A DNA stretch of 64,000 nt from Zhengitettix transpicula (GCA_037074705.1 CM073590.1:97120447-97184446), one strand, 5' to 3'; shown: positions 30,701-43,328, counted from the first letter of the stretch. A program made the numbers and translations. Notes: generated by a model not told the origin, from the letters alone.

Positions 30701-33700
30701 TAAAAGCTGATAGATAATCTGTTAAGTCTTGATTAGAAAATATCCTGAAATTGCGCAGTTTTGGTCTAAGGGAGGGGGGGGGGGAGTACCAGGATTTAGG
30801 GCCGAGACTCCTGTAGTTGCCAAGGGGCCTGAGAATCCTGTCACTGGACATGCACTTTTAAACCTCGGTAGAGTCGTCGGAACTTATACCGCCGCCGTTG
30901 CGCTGGGATTTAGTCTCATTTTATTCAAATTTCAGTGAATTAATTACTTGGCTTATTGAAACTAAATAATAAAGTTTGTCGCAAGGATTAACGAGCACCG
31001 CAGCGAGGACATCGGCAGCTTTCGCACTTGTATTTCGGTTGTACCACGCCATTTATAAGCACGCTTTTTGCTAGAAAACATTGTACGAATAATTGGTCCG
31101 CAAATGATATCTCTGTTCATAAACATTAATGCTCGTCTACAATTTCGATGACATTCTCCAAGTATAAACGTGTGGAATATTTCTTCGTAGGTAAATGTAA
31201 TTTTCCAAATGGCAAAACCACAGGCAATCAGCTAGTGACACCAAGAAAAGTTTATATGTGGGGTGCAGCTGCAGAGCGAAAGGAAGTTCGGAGATAATAG
31301 ACGTATTTTTTGTGCATGAAAGACACCGCCAAATGATAGCGACAACTGACGACATGAAACTAGTGGCTGTTGCTTTGTTCCTAAGGTGCGAGGCTTGCTG
31401 AACTTGTTCTGAAATTTGTCATAACTTGCGCCCGTAGAAGCGGGCTCGTTGTAACTAGGGTTGTCTCAACCTTACCCGTGAAATGTCGGTAATTGATCGT
31501 ATATCAAACGCTTGAGCGTCGTGGATCATCTCTCACGGTCTGTTATTTCATTGCGTCATTGTATCGTGTATTTTTCAAGTTCGTTATGGGGTAGAGTAAT
31601 GACGTGTTAGGGATAGTTTGTTAAAAGGTAAACCTACCATATAGAACCTTCATAATCAGCACCATAAGGTTTGGTACATCGTTTATTATTCTTGAAAACG
31701 AATTCAAAGTAAAACTGCATAATTTATATTTATTTTATTATTTTTTGTGTTAATAAAATTACCTTACATTCAATAACACTACCCACCAACGCCATTTCAT
31801 TTTCATTATTTTTCTGTTCAAATTCGCACCATTTAACAGTACTTAAACCGTTGCGACACACTCCATTTACTTGTCACTGCCCGGCCCGCATTCATTATTA
31901 TTGAAAATTATTTCCATTTACCTCCCAAAAAACTAAATTGAATAACGATTGAATCTGAAGGCATATTGATATATTGATTTGTGGTCCCCTCGAGACCACT
32001 TGTTGCTTGCCAGGTCTCGAGTCGTGGGAACCCCGCATCTTGTCCATTCAACGTACGCCAAGTCCACCCGCAAGCGACTCATCTCTTTTCAAATCACGCT
32101 CTGTGTGGACAAGACTATTACTGGACGTTTGGTTCGTGCACTAAATCTCGAAGAATATATTACGGTTGTTGATGAAAGTACAGGCAGTGCACATTTGCTT
32201 TCTGAGCAACTGAATGGCAGAAACAGAGAAGTCCCCTGTTCTTGGAGAAGAATCTCTTGTTGGGAGGGAATAATATATATATATATATACATTTGAGTTC
32301 GAAGATGAATTACAGACAGTGGATAGGAAAGAGAAACGAAGTACTAGTTATTCGAGTTGAATTGCCGCGATGAAAAAATTGACATTAAAAGCCTCGAGCT
32401 AAGCTGTAGAGTTTCGGTGGCCCTGCGATATCACCTGGCAAATTCCAGCACACGCCCACGTACAGTCGTAGCAGCTCAATACTCACTACTTTTTCCGACT
32501 TTCGTGAATAATACCATGAAAGGTTTATTTTTCATTCAATTACTAGGTGTTGTATTATAATTTTATTTGGAGAAACATTTTATTGCATTTGGATGTAAGT
32601 GTTCGCAATTAACTGGTACGATTTGGATTAAAGTTCAATATGATATATTTTTATGAATAAATTTAGTGATGTGATTTAAAGGAAAATATTATTTTTTAAT
32701 TATAATGACATTTGATTTAATCTTTTTATTTTTATTTTTTAGGGTAACAGGGTAATCCACATGATGGTAACTCCCCTTTAATAGCATAGGAAGGGATTTG
32801 AAAGGGGGTATGCGGAAGGGTAGAGGAAGGTAGCCAAGGGTTAACTAGGGCCCCCGGGCTATGGTTTAAGGATCCTACCCGGCAATTCGCCTAAAAGTGA
32901 TGCAGGGAAAACCCTAGAAAAACCTGTGTCAGGTAGGTCGGGCATTGGGTACTATTTTCAATTCCCTTATATTTAATCCCTTACAAAATAAACCTGTTAG
33001 AGTTGAATATAATGTAATATCAGTTGATAATATTTTTAAGTAGTTCATAATATTTCTAAATAGGTCATTATTTTTTAAATAGCCAAATCAACCAAAAAAG
33101 TAAACAAAACCGATCAGCGTTTCTTCTACTTATCCCTTGGTACATCACTTCCATGAATCTAAATTATATTAATTAATTAATGTACTGTATGTAATGTTCG
33201 AGCTCTACGATAAAGTATAAGAAACGTTGTGCCATTCTGTATTTACTTTTATATGATTTGGCCATTTAAAGATAATTAAAACTATTATAGATGCTTTCTG
33301 TTTTATCGAGTGCCCGGCATACGGCGGAAAAGTATGTAATTCGACACTAATTTCTTGCCGATTTAACTGGCATAAAGAGCGACACTTTTTTGAACATTTA
33401 CCTTATCAAGAGTACCCTTATATGCCGACTAGTTTTATCATAACTGGAATGATGGTTAACTATACCTTAATCGAGTCAAGGAATGTACTGGTACCTTAAA
33501 TAAGCATATTAACTGTCTAAACAACATTTAATATTTCGGTACCTAAAGAGATGCGAAAATTCTCGTGCTACCTTGAGAGAGATAAAAATACAACCGGTAT
33601 TTTAAGAGAGTCATGAATACTCCCGATACCATCCACCCCATAAGTCTAGGTGAATGATATCCATCCAGTGTTTGCTCCTAAATCGTAAGAAACATGTGTA

Positions 33701-34699
33701 CAAAGTTTAGTAGATGTAGCTTCACGCGTTTGTACGCAGAACATTTTTTTTCACGCTAGTCCACATCCACTCGTAGGATCCAAAAAGTTAATCGACATGT
33801 TCTGAATGTCAGAATTAAACTCAGTGACTTCTATAATTCTACACCAATCTCGGTTGTTTTCGTATTATAATTTTTCACCCCCCTTCCTATCATAACCCTA
33901 CTCCTAGGAACTAAACTACGGCTTATAACAGTATTGTTAAACGTGCAAATTAAAATTAACGTTGTTTTGCCGTTTTTGCTTTATTTTCATCACATTTCCA
34001 TTTATAATATATATATAGTAGTGTGATTTATTTTAAGAGAAATTGCAATGACTTTAAAATTAAGTAAATTTTATCAAGTAGTTACCGAGAGGGTTGTGTA
34101 ACTTCAAATGTGAAAATAATCGAAAAAAAATCTCAGGGAAAATAAGAATAAGAAACGTAGGTGAATCAATATGAATTATTCTACCAAGTAACGTCTTGTT
34201 TGCGACTTCTCTAATCATTTGCGATAAAAAAAAGACATTTCACTAATTTTAAAAGATGAGTCTATAATTACAATTTAGTCTGACCAGAGTGGTGGAAAAC
34301 ATGAACATTTGATTTATTTGCTATTCTGATACCGTTATAATAGCTGACAAAATGAGTATCTTAATTGGACAATATTTATTAATAATAAAACTTTGAATTT
34401 TTTTAAAAACGCTTATATATTATCTTGTCCAGCATAAACTTTAACCTGAATTCAGGTATAAATAAAATATATATTAACTATTTCAAATCCAAATCGCGGC
34501 ATGTTTTTAATATTTAATTTTGCTTTAAAACAAGAAATATTTAATCCGCGAAATGAACAAACTAATTTAGAGGTAGACATTAAAAATTAAATACGGATAT
34601 CATTTTTTATTTTATTAAGCAATACGATATATTATGGCCGCAGAATTGTCCACGAAGATTGTAATCCCATTGAAAAATTATATGCTTACCTTCGCTCAT
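18770..34699 (-). CDS. Large disordered protein with AKAP-like helix
   Basis: Three predicted exons: 34699-34690 (ATGAGCGAAG before a GTAAGC donor), 29992-29768, and 23829-18770 ending in TAA. Phases agree at both junctions and the sum is 5295 nt (1764 aa). Exons 2 and 3 are well supported; the tiny first exon is the best of several possible starts (others near 31.64 and 31.79 kb). The exon 2 segment AEEIVEDVLKQAINSACDIL (residues 57-76) has the A..IV..VL..AI..A..IL spacing of amphipathic helices that bind the PKA regulatory-subunit dimer. The conserved-looking start of exon 3 includes DFGDSTAPFQDNIFKIIFNL. The rest is a 1.6 kb-residue Asn/Glu/Ser/Asp-rich, probably disordered chain without recognised domains, ending in a basic tail (VRKKKNLIQRIRSFFSS). 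PKA anchoring is inference; I do not recognise an orthologue. Confidence 0.75.
24191..25388 (-). mobile_element. Mariner transposon with both TIRs, inactive
   Basis: It starts CCAGGCGTATAAGCTTAAAT after a TA (24189-24190) and ends with the imperfect inverse (minus strand CCGGGTGCATGAGCTTAAAT) before a TA (25389-25390). The target TA duplication and TIRs of about 28 bp identify a mariner of 1198 bp. It lies in the intron of the large minus-strand gene and carries a broken transposase. Confidence 0.9.
24290..25202 (-). pseudogene. Mariner transposase pseudogene
   Basis: The N-terminal helix-turn-helix region is readable at 25202-24984 (LLFCFKWKKSAAESHQILLE, SETACRDCFSEFKDGNYDL, DRKREKRPRKVEDQQL). 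Further on, frame-shifted, come YEQLKPGVTVNAH-like, NWEVLLH.AYSP.LAPSDFH and AEQHFDSYENV phrases, the last catalytic block of mariner transposases. Several stops and frameshifts lie between, so it is dead. Usual length is about 345 aa. Confidence 0.88.
25400..27900. other. Intronic DNA, no recognised feature
   Basis: Within the 3' intron of the large minus-strand gene. A GC-richer stretch (about 27120-27700) has open frames on both strands without recognisable domains; it may be old element sequence. Confidence 0.4.
27905..28190 (+). repeat. Dispersed repeat family A, copy 2
   Basis: Same block order as the copy at 2965-3440: CGGCCAGATGCCTCCT, CCCCCTCTCCCGAC, GACCTACCTG, TTTCTAGGGTTTTCC, GTTAACCCTTGGCTACC and ATGTGGATTA. 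It is followed by a GAAGATGATGACAATGG tail, as at the 3' end of some non-LTR elements. Confidence 0.75.
28200..29760. other. AT-rich intronic DNA
   Basis: No ORF, exon or element end recognised. The words GTCATTGAAACATTG near 28258 and 29402 are shared, suggesting old repeat tails. Confidence 0.4.
30600..30940. other. GC-rich element-like stretch in intron 1 of the large gene
   Basis: It begins CCAGGGCCGGCAACAAGGTGG, contains a 12-base G run near 30774-30785, and has no AT-rich neighbours' composition. The CAGGGCCGG start resembles terminal sequence of hAT-like elements, but no inverse terminus or target duplication is visible. Confidence 0.3.
32748..32955 (-). repeat. Dispersed repeat family A, copy 3 (inverted)
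   Basis: Inverse of the other two copies: TAATCCACATGATGG, GAAGGTAGCCAAGGGTTAAC, GGAAAACCCTAGAAAAACCTG and CAGGTAGGTCGGGCATT. It lies within the 5' intron of the large minus-strand gene. Confidence 0.75.
33000..34689. other. AT-rich intronic DNA, nothing recognised
   Basis: Between the family A repeat and the proposed first coding exon of the large gene. No coding or repeat signal seen. Confidence 0.4.
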
Positions 34700-35229
34700 C
34701 CTTCTTACAGATATGTCGTGAAATGTGTTGGATTCAATTAGTAAATGAAGAGAAATCAGTTAATTCCATGGTAGTTTAGAAACGCTGAGCAATTTTATTG
34801 CCCAACCCATTTTGACGCCAAAGTTGTTAAAATGTCTATGAATACAAAATACTCATCTTGCAAGGAAATTAAATTACGACATATCAATTTGTCTGAGATG
34901 TTAATGAAAACATTTAATTAATGATTATGAAGTACATTTTGGTATTTGAAATAACACCTTAGATTATTTTAATGTCCAGGCTAATGTGGTCTTCTTTGCT
35001 TTTGTGTAAAATTGTTATAATAATATTTTTAGCGTTTGCAGAAATCCGCTCTCGCTTTATATATTTTAAAATATTATACAAAACAATCTTGAATTGAATA
35101 AAATAATACAAATTCAAAAAATTATTATAAATTTAAAAATAAAACCGGTTGTAAAATACACGTTAATTCGGCTTAAAAACACTTTTAGTTGTGTAATATC
35201 TACTACTATTTTATGGGTTGGTTTGAAAT

Positions 35230-35556
35230 ACAGGGTGTCCGTAATGAAATTACACCATATGCAAGGGCATATCAAAGAGTTTATTTAATAATTATCAGTA
35301 CACTTCTGTACACACATGTGAATCATTTGTACCACCAATTTCTTGCCTTGTTCTTCGAAACAATACACTGTAGCATATCTGTAGCAAATTGTTGTCAGCA
35401 TGGTTTGTCGCTCGGCATCAGATGTTGCAGAATTGCCCTTTGTAAGTACATCAACGAAGTCGCCGGTGTAACTACTACACAATTTCATCATCATATCTAC
35501 TGTAATTTTTTTTCCTTGGCCTTTGAAATGAGGGAGGTTTGAAAGGAACACCATGT
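35230..35556. mobile_element. Short TIR element (MITE-like)
   Basis: It begins ACAGGGTGTCCGTAATG and ends with GGAACACCATGTATA, so the termini are imperfect inverted repeats (ACAGGGTGTCC against ACATGGTGTTCC), about 325 bp apart and flanked by AT. The frames inside are open on both strands but show no known domain. Superfamily uncertain; CAGGGTG termini occur in several insect DNA-transposon groups. Confidence 0.5.
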
Positions 35557-35559
35557 ATA

Positions 35560-38160
35560 TAAAAGATTAAGTGAATTTAAATAATATTTACATTTATTTA
35601 TAATAAAATGATACTGTAATTAGCAAACTCAATTAATACACAGAAATGAAAATGAGAATGAAACTCATATACTCAGGATCATTTTTGAGGTTCAGACCGG
35701 AACACTAATAATAAAATAATACAAAACAAATATATGACTCTTGGCATCGCCGTTGATTAAGCGAGGCTCTGTACCGCATGATTTGGATAAAACACGACCG
35801 GAAGTTTCGGCGCAGTCAATCGTTGAAGCTGGGTCTGTGGGGATGACCCAGCCATCTCGACGCTGCTCCTGGTTGTACGCTGCTCAGATGGGAATCTCTC
35901 CCTTGCAATACAACAGTATCCTCTCTCAAGACTTCGGTAATAAGAATGAATTAGGTCCTCTCTGACCACGCTTATATATACCTCTTTCTCTCTTTCAATA
36001 ACGCGGAGGAATTCCTGTCACGCGTTTGTCTTGCCACCCGTGATGGATTAAAATCGCTTTTAGGTTGGAATAAAGGCATTGATCTTTCGAAACCTTTTGA
36101 GTCGATGTGAGAAATCTGACTATTGACCATGCAGCAACGTCAAGCAGCTAGGCCTATTCTCCATGCCCATAAATTGATGTGTCCTTCCTTCGGACAATGG
36201 TTTTGATGCCGGACCAGGAGTCCCAAGGCTTCTGCAAACAGCAAAATTTCTAAATAATCTGATGTATTACAGCTGTTCAAATGTATGCGACTATGGTCTT
36301 CCAAGCCATTCTCTCAATATTTGCTCGAGGTTCTGACAATAAGGTAGTACTTGGGGCTTATGGCACTTACAGTATACTTCTGATGACTGGACGTCCGAGT
36401 GTAATATACTGCTTGATTTCGTTCGATAAGTTGCGACAGCGGTCAATTATAAATTATGTGGTGACTTTGTCTTGAACTTTATTTTTTGTAAAAGTCATGA
36501 CAACGAAGTCTGACTTGCGGCCATCGCTGATCAATATATTCTATTAAATCCCGATTGTTTAATTTGAGTACCGAATATTGATGATAGTTTTAACATCGAT
36601 CGTTTCTCTGATGTTCGCCTGATATGACTAGAACTACAATTCCACACAGAAATGTGAAGAGGTATGAAGAGGTATTGCAGATTTCTTTTGGGCCCTTAGG
36701 GTTCTTGAACCACTTTGTGCCTCAACTTCTTAACTTGACGTTTTGGAAGATTTAAACACTTCTTAGTTCGACTCGATAGATAAAGCAAATGTACAAATAA
36801 TTTTGGTATTTAATCAACTTTTCCGTGATATACCGTAGATGTGATTACTATTTCCTCGGCCCATGCCAAAGGTTTGAGACAGAAAGATCACAATCAATGA
36901 TTTTCCTTCATTATCAGGTATGAGGATCTTTCTGGGGTGCGATCATAAGCCCAGTCCGTAGCATCACTGTTATTACGATTAATTATCCCAGTTCTTGGGA
37001 GTTGACTGGAAAGAGTTGTCTTGGGTGCGCGCGCAGTACTTTCTTTTCACCCCCATCTTGTAAACTCACTCGAGGCAGTCAGGAAGCTGAAGCGAGTTAA
37101 CTTGAATGACAAACATATTTTTCACCGTGCAAGTTACGAAAAATAAAAAGTGGAGTAAAAAACATTAATATTTGAAGTAATACATGTACCAAAGTGCTTA
37201 GGTTTTACAGACCGTGTTAATCGATCAAAAATCGTCTAAAAAAAGTGATAACTGGAATAAAACTTCAATTCAATCGGAAAATATTCACTTGCCCCAGTTT
37301 TTTAAACAAAAATCTCTAGCCGATTCTTTCTCCTAGTTTCTCATAAATTTGAATATTAATTTGACGGTTTGAACACGGTAGTCCAATCATATATGGGGTT
37401 TTGTAATAGAATCGATTCATATTTTGATTTGCTGCGTTTACATGTAAATCTGATGAGAGACGAACACGCTGACTCTGCGAATGCAACTGCCAGAGGATTT
37501 GTTCAATACTCCATGTTGAGAAGAAATTCCATCTTCCGTTAGATGATGTAGGTATTTCAATGCCTTGGAACATGAAATTGTGGATTGAAATTATTTAATG
37601 GTCCAATCAGCAGTATCAAGAACATCTCCTTCCAGAATTTCCGAATACTCTTATGTTGGTCGGCTCGTGCGGTAGCTGCAACTAAATATACTTGTTATTT
37701 GATATTTTATTTCTCTTGTAATTTTATTCTAAATTTTGTATATCTTATGGTCGAGAGAGGGAGCAGAATTTAATAGTACGAACAGCGTGGTCCAAGCATA
37801 GAAATTCAACGAAGAGACTTATGTTTTAAAAATCTTAGTAAAAAGGTCTGGACGGAGAGACAAGTTATAAAAAACCTGGAAAGCTGAAACAAAAAGTTTA
37901 GCACCACGTTCAGATACATGGGCGTTCCGAAATAAGATTTTCCGCAGAAAGGCATTGAAATAATACGTCCGACTGTTGACCGGGAAAATAAGACAAGAAC
38001 TTCAACCGTGTGCTTTGATCAAGTGTAGAATCAGTGATTAATGGCCTTTTTAGTGAATTGTGTCCCCAAGTGGCCAAAACTAAGTCTGTTACCAACAGGA
38101 CAGTTGTAAGTACAAATCAAAATAATTAAATTCTGTAAACGGTATTAAGGGTATAGTCAG
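35560..38160. other. Unrecognised intergenic DNA with GC-richer islands
   Basis: A GC-richer island at about 35740-36060 contains a TATATATAAG box on the minus strand followed by an open frame of 70 codons; it could be an old LTR or promoter. A minus-strand frame at 37573-37316 is non-repetitive but matches nothing I know. No exon structure could be supported. Confidence 0.3.
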
Positions 38161-38543
38161 ATTTCGGTTTTTTCATTTTGTTAGATTTCGTATTCCGTTC
38201 GTTTCAGTTTAGTTGAATTGTTAATTATTTAATTTATAATTTTTGATTGTTCTTACTTATCAAACCCAGTAAAGACCCTGAGAAAAAGAGTTATTAAATT
38301 TGATTGTTTTTGAAATATAAAAGTTTGTATTTTACCTTGAACGCCACAAATTATAAAATAAAAATATTTGTTCTGTAAATTATGAAATTATTGAATTCCA
38401 AATTTTTCCCTAGGTTGGCACAACCTAGGGAAAAATTTGGAAAACTAAATGAACACCTGCTGAAATTGGCAAATTAAGTTTTTTATCTTAATCATTTTGT
38501 TATTCATTTCAGTTTAATTAATCATTTACTTTTAATCATTACA
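38160..38543 (-). mobile_element. LTR-like fragment, inverted
   Basis: It carries CAAACCCAGT (38261-38270) followed by AAAGACCCTGAG, the inverse of the CTCAGGG.CTTTACTGGGTTTG block found in the units at 45-59 kb, and ends ATTACA (38538-38543) followed by ATATATA, as those units do. The other terminus is not identifiable, so this is a partial copy. Confidence 0.55.
38396..38442. repeat. Perfect 22-bp hairpin
   Basis: Arms 38396-38417 and 38421-38442 are perfectly complementary around a 3-nt loop (GCA). The inner part reads CCCTAGGTTG-GCA-CAACCTAGGG. It lies inside the LTR-like fragment and is absent from the sister units, so it looks like a separate small palindromic insertion or a late inverted duplication. 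Confidence 0.9.
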
Positions 38544-38544
38544 A

Positions 38545-41250
38545 TATATAACATGTGTTCGTCGTTCTTACATATCGGAACCTCTATCCCACACACACGA
38601 TAGCCCATCATATCCCACAATAACACATTTTGAACTTAGAATCCCGAACACTTTTCCAATTATTATCCGAATTCTACCGAGTCTATAATTGGATATTCAT
38701 TGAAGAGGCGTTAACACACATTCTCAGCCTGGATAGGGTTTCATAATGAGAGAATATACTGCAAATGCATCATTTTCGGTAAATAAAATTGGGATTTGTT
38801 TGAATATCCGAGGCAAAGCTTGAACTGGGATTGGATATCATTAATTAATTATCAGTCCAATCTAACCATTCATTGGCAACAGAATACCGAACGATGCTGA
38901 GGCAATCGAGCCCTGCTAATAACCTTTTATATTTTAGACTTTATATTTACGTCCTCTTTCGATGGACACTCAACAGCTTCATTTGGTCTCCAAGGAGCTA
39001 CTCGGAAAACTTCACATTATGCTGTATCTACTAAAATAAAGACAGCTTACGGCGGACACTGCCAAGATAGTTTTGAATCTCTTTGTCTGGCACACAGATG
39101 TATAAAAATGTCAGTCTCAACCATCATAAATTTCCACAGCCGGACCCTCGCAACAATAGTTCGTCTGCAATCAACGACGCCCGCGCGACTCCCAGATTTA
39201 CGTCTTGTTCAAGACGCTCCGAAGTACACGACAAAAATATTTAATTTTTCTGTTCATTTCTAATTTAGTCAAAATTTACAGCACTCATATCTTTGCCTCA
39301 TCACAGACCTTAATAATATAACTACTGGAATGTCGATCTTTTTCACGCACCAACTTCATTAGTGTGTTACAACAATTATACAATTTAAAAAAACATTTAA
39401 ATAATTTTATAGTGTTGTAGTAGCACAGGTCTAAGTAACCCGCGGCGCGGCTCGTTTTTTTTTCGCCTGTCTAAACTTTACTTTTTCAATATTCATTCTG
39501 TGTTTCCCCATATGACCTGAAATGAAAGGTTAAACTCGTATCACTGAAAGATTTGACAAGCGAGAAAGAGACGTGACGCTGTATTCAGTGAACCGGTAGA
39601 CAATTGTTGAGGTAAGGTTGTTTATTGAGACACTAAATTATATAAATTTATTATTAATTTTGTTTGATACAAATTTGCTTGAATTTAATAACAGAAAATT
39701 AAGGTAATTAACAAATTAATTATGCCAAATTGTTAATAATTCATCCACGCAAATACAAAATAAGCACAGTTAAATAAAAATATCTCAAGGTGGAATGCGA
39801 AACAAACTATAATGAAAATGACAACTTTTATTTTAGAAATGTAATAAAAGACAACCGCGGGATTTCCTTACTTAACCAAAATTCAAACTGTGTCGTCGGG
39901 AACTGACGAGCAGCCTACAGTCCGGTTACTTTTTGCCACAAGGCTTTCTTTGTAATCTCAAAACTATTCGTCGCCTTCGATCTTAAGCTCTGCAATTGAC
40001 AACCATCTAGGTGAGCAGCATATTTTGTCTGCACCCAGAGGCATCTTCCCCAAACTCGATCTTCTGTCTCCGACCGTCCAGTCCGTTTCCACAAACAGAT
40101 TCCTTGCTGTCCCCCAGGCAACTGCAAACTACACACCTGCTGGCCCTTTAGTTCCTCTGAACCAGTGACCACCCGATGCGTTGTTGAGACAAATGAAAAA
40201 CTGTCCTTCCCCAGAATTCTGCCTCCAGGCGCCACTTTGTTTACAAAGCAAATTCTTGTTCCCTTGGAGCGCAATTTGTATTTGGTGTTATGCCAAACTG
40301 GAAAATTTTATATTCTTAATTATAATTTAAGGACACGATCACACTACATTGTGAACCGAAAGAACTCGTAACCTCACCATGGATTTTCATTGGAGCTTCG
40401 ACATATTAGATAAGGAATTCTAACAATAAGCAAATTTCCGGCTTGCATTCCATAATGTGGAAATCCAAAAGTTTTATTAACATTATATGATTTTTCGAAA
40501 AATTTTCACTATTAGTCTCGCATGTAAATGTAAATCATGACATTCAAATTTCCGGAAAATAATTTATCCGCAATGGAAATAATTAAAAGTAATTGACGTG
40601 CGATTGGAAAACCGCTTGCTTGTCTATATGTACGAATATAGTTTAATTGATTGCAAAGAAGCAATGCAAAAGTTTTGCTGCTTTTACACTCCTTCCATAT
40701 TTATTTGTTTTTATTTATAGAGTTGTTGATTAGTTCATTTTGTTAATAAAGAAATAGTAGGCAATAGTACTATTCTTATTTCAATGATTCCACATATATG
40801 TCCCGCACAAAATGTTTAAATTTGTAGTTGGTCCACTCTAAAAACAGGTCGCTCTTCCCTGATCTAACAGATGTTAATTTAGCTAGGAATCGCGGTTTGT
40901 ATTTAATAGTGTCATTCATCTCAGAGTTAGGCTGAGTGCGTTCTGAACGATCCTCATAATTGTTATACTGTACCACTTACTCTATTATATTAAGTTAATA
41001 AACATTGTAATTACTATGAAATATAACAAAATAATTTTATACAGAAAACATATAGAAATATATTAATAATTCAATTTAACAGCTAATGTGGGATGTTCAC
41101 TTGTATTCCATAAGCTCATTTAAACGAATTAAAGTAATGACTAAGAAGATATTTGTTAATTTCACTTCAAGTTTCTTCCTTTGATAGTTTTTAAGCATGA
41201 AATTTTGTTGGAAATGGTTATTTCTTCAGATCCTTCCTTTTTCAGAAATT
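38545..41250. other. Unrecognised intergenic DNA
   Basis: AT-rich with a GC-richer island at about 39900-40270, where the minus strand is open for 119 codons without a recognisable domain, and a 66-codon minus-strand frame at 40976-40776 (TSVRSGKSDLFLEWTNYKF). No start, splice or domain evidence is strong enough to call either a gene. Confidence 0.3.
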
Positions 41251-41599
41251 GACTTCGTTAATATTTTTATATAAATTGTCATTATTCCCTGTTTGTAGGT
41301 AAATTATCCCTACAGCCCATTGAGGGCTTTGGTCAATTGGGACGACTGACAGACTGTCATTTTACTTGACACATTCTGGACTTCAGAAAGGACACGTGGT
41401 CAGTGTGTCAATAAATTGCATATAATACTAAATGTTATCTTAATTGTTGATTACAAATACCGTCAATGAGTTCATAAGTTGACTCGAAAGAGTAAATATT
41501 GAAAGCCCATTAGATTCATCAAAGATCGAAGGGTTTCCTAGAGTATGAAGCTAAATAAACATTCTCGGGTTTCCACCATCTGCACTATCAGCTTCTCTT

Positions 41600-41870
41600 C
41601 TTTAAGAACCTTGTTTTGTATAATCTGCAGGTTACGGAGATGGGACTTGGCTGCACAGCCCCATACGTCCTGCATACGTCAGAATTGGCCAATTTTGCGG
41701 TATGCAGGACTAAAGTGGGGTCCCATTTTTATAACTTCCTATTTATACGAAACAAGGTCCTAAAAATCATCGCCAAGGTTCCTTAGCAGGTAGTAAAGAC
41801 GTTCATCTCGAATTGAACATTCTGCCACTAATGGACGTTGTCAGAGAAAATGATGTCCTCTTGTACTGGA
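41600..41870. pseudogene. Jockey-like LINE fragments, inverted pair
   Basis: On the minus strand, about 41680-41610, GCAAKSHLRNLQ-like and IIQNKVLKE phrases appear; on the plus strand, about 41745-41790, RNKVLKIIAKVP appears. Both correspond to the region after the RT domain in jockey-like elements, where ...WG.AAK..I..LQ..QNKVLR.I...P is conserved. Two head-to-head fragments, both decayed. Confidence 0.5.
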
Positions 41871-42134
41871 AGACATAATTCCCGCATAATACTAACAGAA
41901 AGCGGTATGATACACTATTTTCCTCTTCACGAGTTCATTAAGACAGTGACAGTCCTCGCATGACTTGGGTCGTATATTAATTCCGTCTGGAACAATTCTA
42001 AAATCAGGAACTACAGTATATAATCGTCCCATTACCCCGGTGAAATTGTGGCAGAGTCCGTCTACTTTTGCCAAAATAGGTGGTATATTAGGGCCGGTCC
42101 TCTTCTTCTGGCGTTGTCCATCCCCTCGCTGATC

Positions 42135-42168
42135 TTGGGGGGGGGGGGAGGATGGAGGGGGGGGGGAA
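42135..42168 (+). repeat. Poly-G tract
   Basis: Runs of 13 and 10 G with a GAGGATGGA spacer. G-quadruplex formation is plausible; assembly error is also possible. Confidence 0.7.
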
Positions 42169-42199
42169 GTTGTTTTACTCGTGGGAATTTCCTACTTCA

Positions 42200-42462
42200 T
42201 TACCGGCTTCTGCCTGGCTCCTTTGCTGACCTTCTCGAAGGTCCCACTGCTGCTCTTGGTCGGCGTCCACTCCGGGGTGGGCGTCTTCTATGATGATAGC
42301 TAATTTTCTTTTCACGTGAGCCAGGCGTCCTCTCCGGGGCCGCTGGCGGGCGGTGAAGACTATCAGCGACAGCATTGTTCGTTTCGCCACATGCTTTGTC
42401 GGCAGTACCCGTACGAGTAGCTGGCAGAATATTGAATCCTGGGAAAGACTTCACCAATATAT
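42200..42462 (-). other. Exon-like ORF, minus strand (C)
   Basis: A good acceptor (CATTTTTCAG) precedes an 87-codon open frame that runs to TAG. The encoded text is hydrophilic and Arg/Pro-rich (AAPERTPGSREKK, RRRPPRSGRRPR) with no recognised domain. The frame requires a preceding exon ending in one nucleotide, the same phase as at 44465. No poly(A) hexamer follows closely. It may be an alternative terminal exon or chance. Confidence 0.25.
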
Positions 42463-43328
42463 CTGAAAAATGAAGAACAAATAAAACAAAGAATAAACGC
42501 TTTTGGTGATACCCAACGAAAAAGACATAGAAAAGCTATTAGCTGGGATGACTGAAAAGTGTTGCCGAGAGACTTCTTGGACTATCGCCGAGAACGAATC
42601 CAAGCTCACGGAACGCTGGGTCGACTTACTTTGGCCTATCCTACTGAACTGGCGAAAACCAATGTTTGCTACAGGTTATCCTGGCCCGGCTTAAGTTCCG
42701 ACCAAGCAACTTGTATAGGAATACATGTGTCGGGACCCTAACTATATAACATGGTATTTAATCAGAGTGGAAAACTCAGAGCCGTTATAGGGGGAAAAAA
42801 TTTCAATTTGGATAATAGTTCTATTTTATGTGGATTTGGGGATGTGAGTAAATTGTAGATTTAACAAGCAGACCGCGGTGGATTAACACGGATGATGCTG
42901 GGATGTAAAGGTTTTGGAGTTGTGAGTTTTGTAGTTGTGAACCGTTAACGGGCTGCAGGACGGACGAGATCCAGGTCGTAGCTGACCGTCCACCATGAAC
43001 CCACAGGCGAACCAAGCCAAGCGTGCAACCATCTTCTTGAAGTACAAAAACAAAACTTTTAAAAAGCATAGATATGAATATGACGTAATTTTTTACGCCT
43101 GTTGGCTGCTTTTAATTCCTGAATTTTACGCAGAATCTACCTGAAACTGAAAAAGTGTTGATTGATTAGTAAATTTAATTTTTTAAACAATGTGACGGTG
43201 CACTGCCCTTTCTAATAATTTGACAATTAGAAGGTCCCTGAAAAGAATTTTATTTTATTAGACATATTTGTTGAGTCGTACGTGTGTGTACGTGCTGTCC
43301 GGGGATGGATCTGGATCGTTGGCAGATG

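Noticed and set aside
40225..40270. TGGCGCC on the minus strand as a retroviral-type primer-binding site
   Set aside because: No LTR ends, polypurine tract or gag-pol around it.
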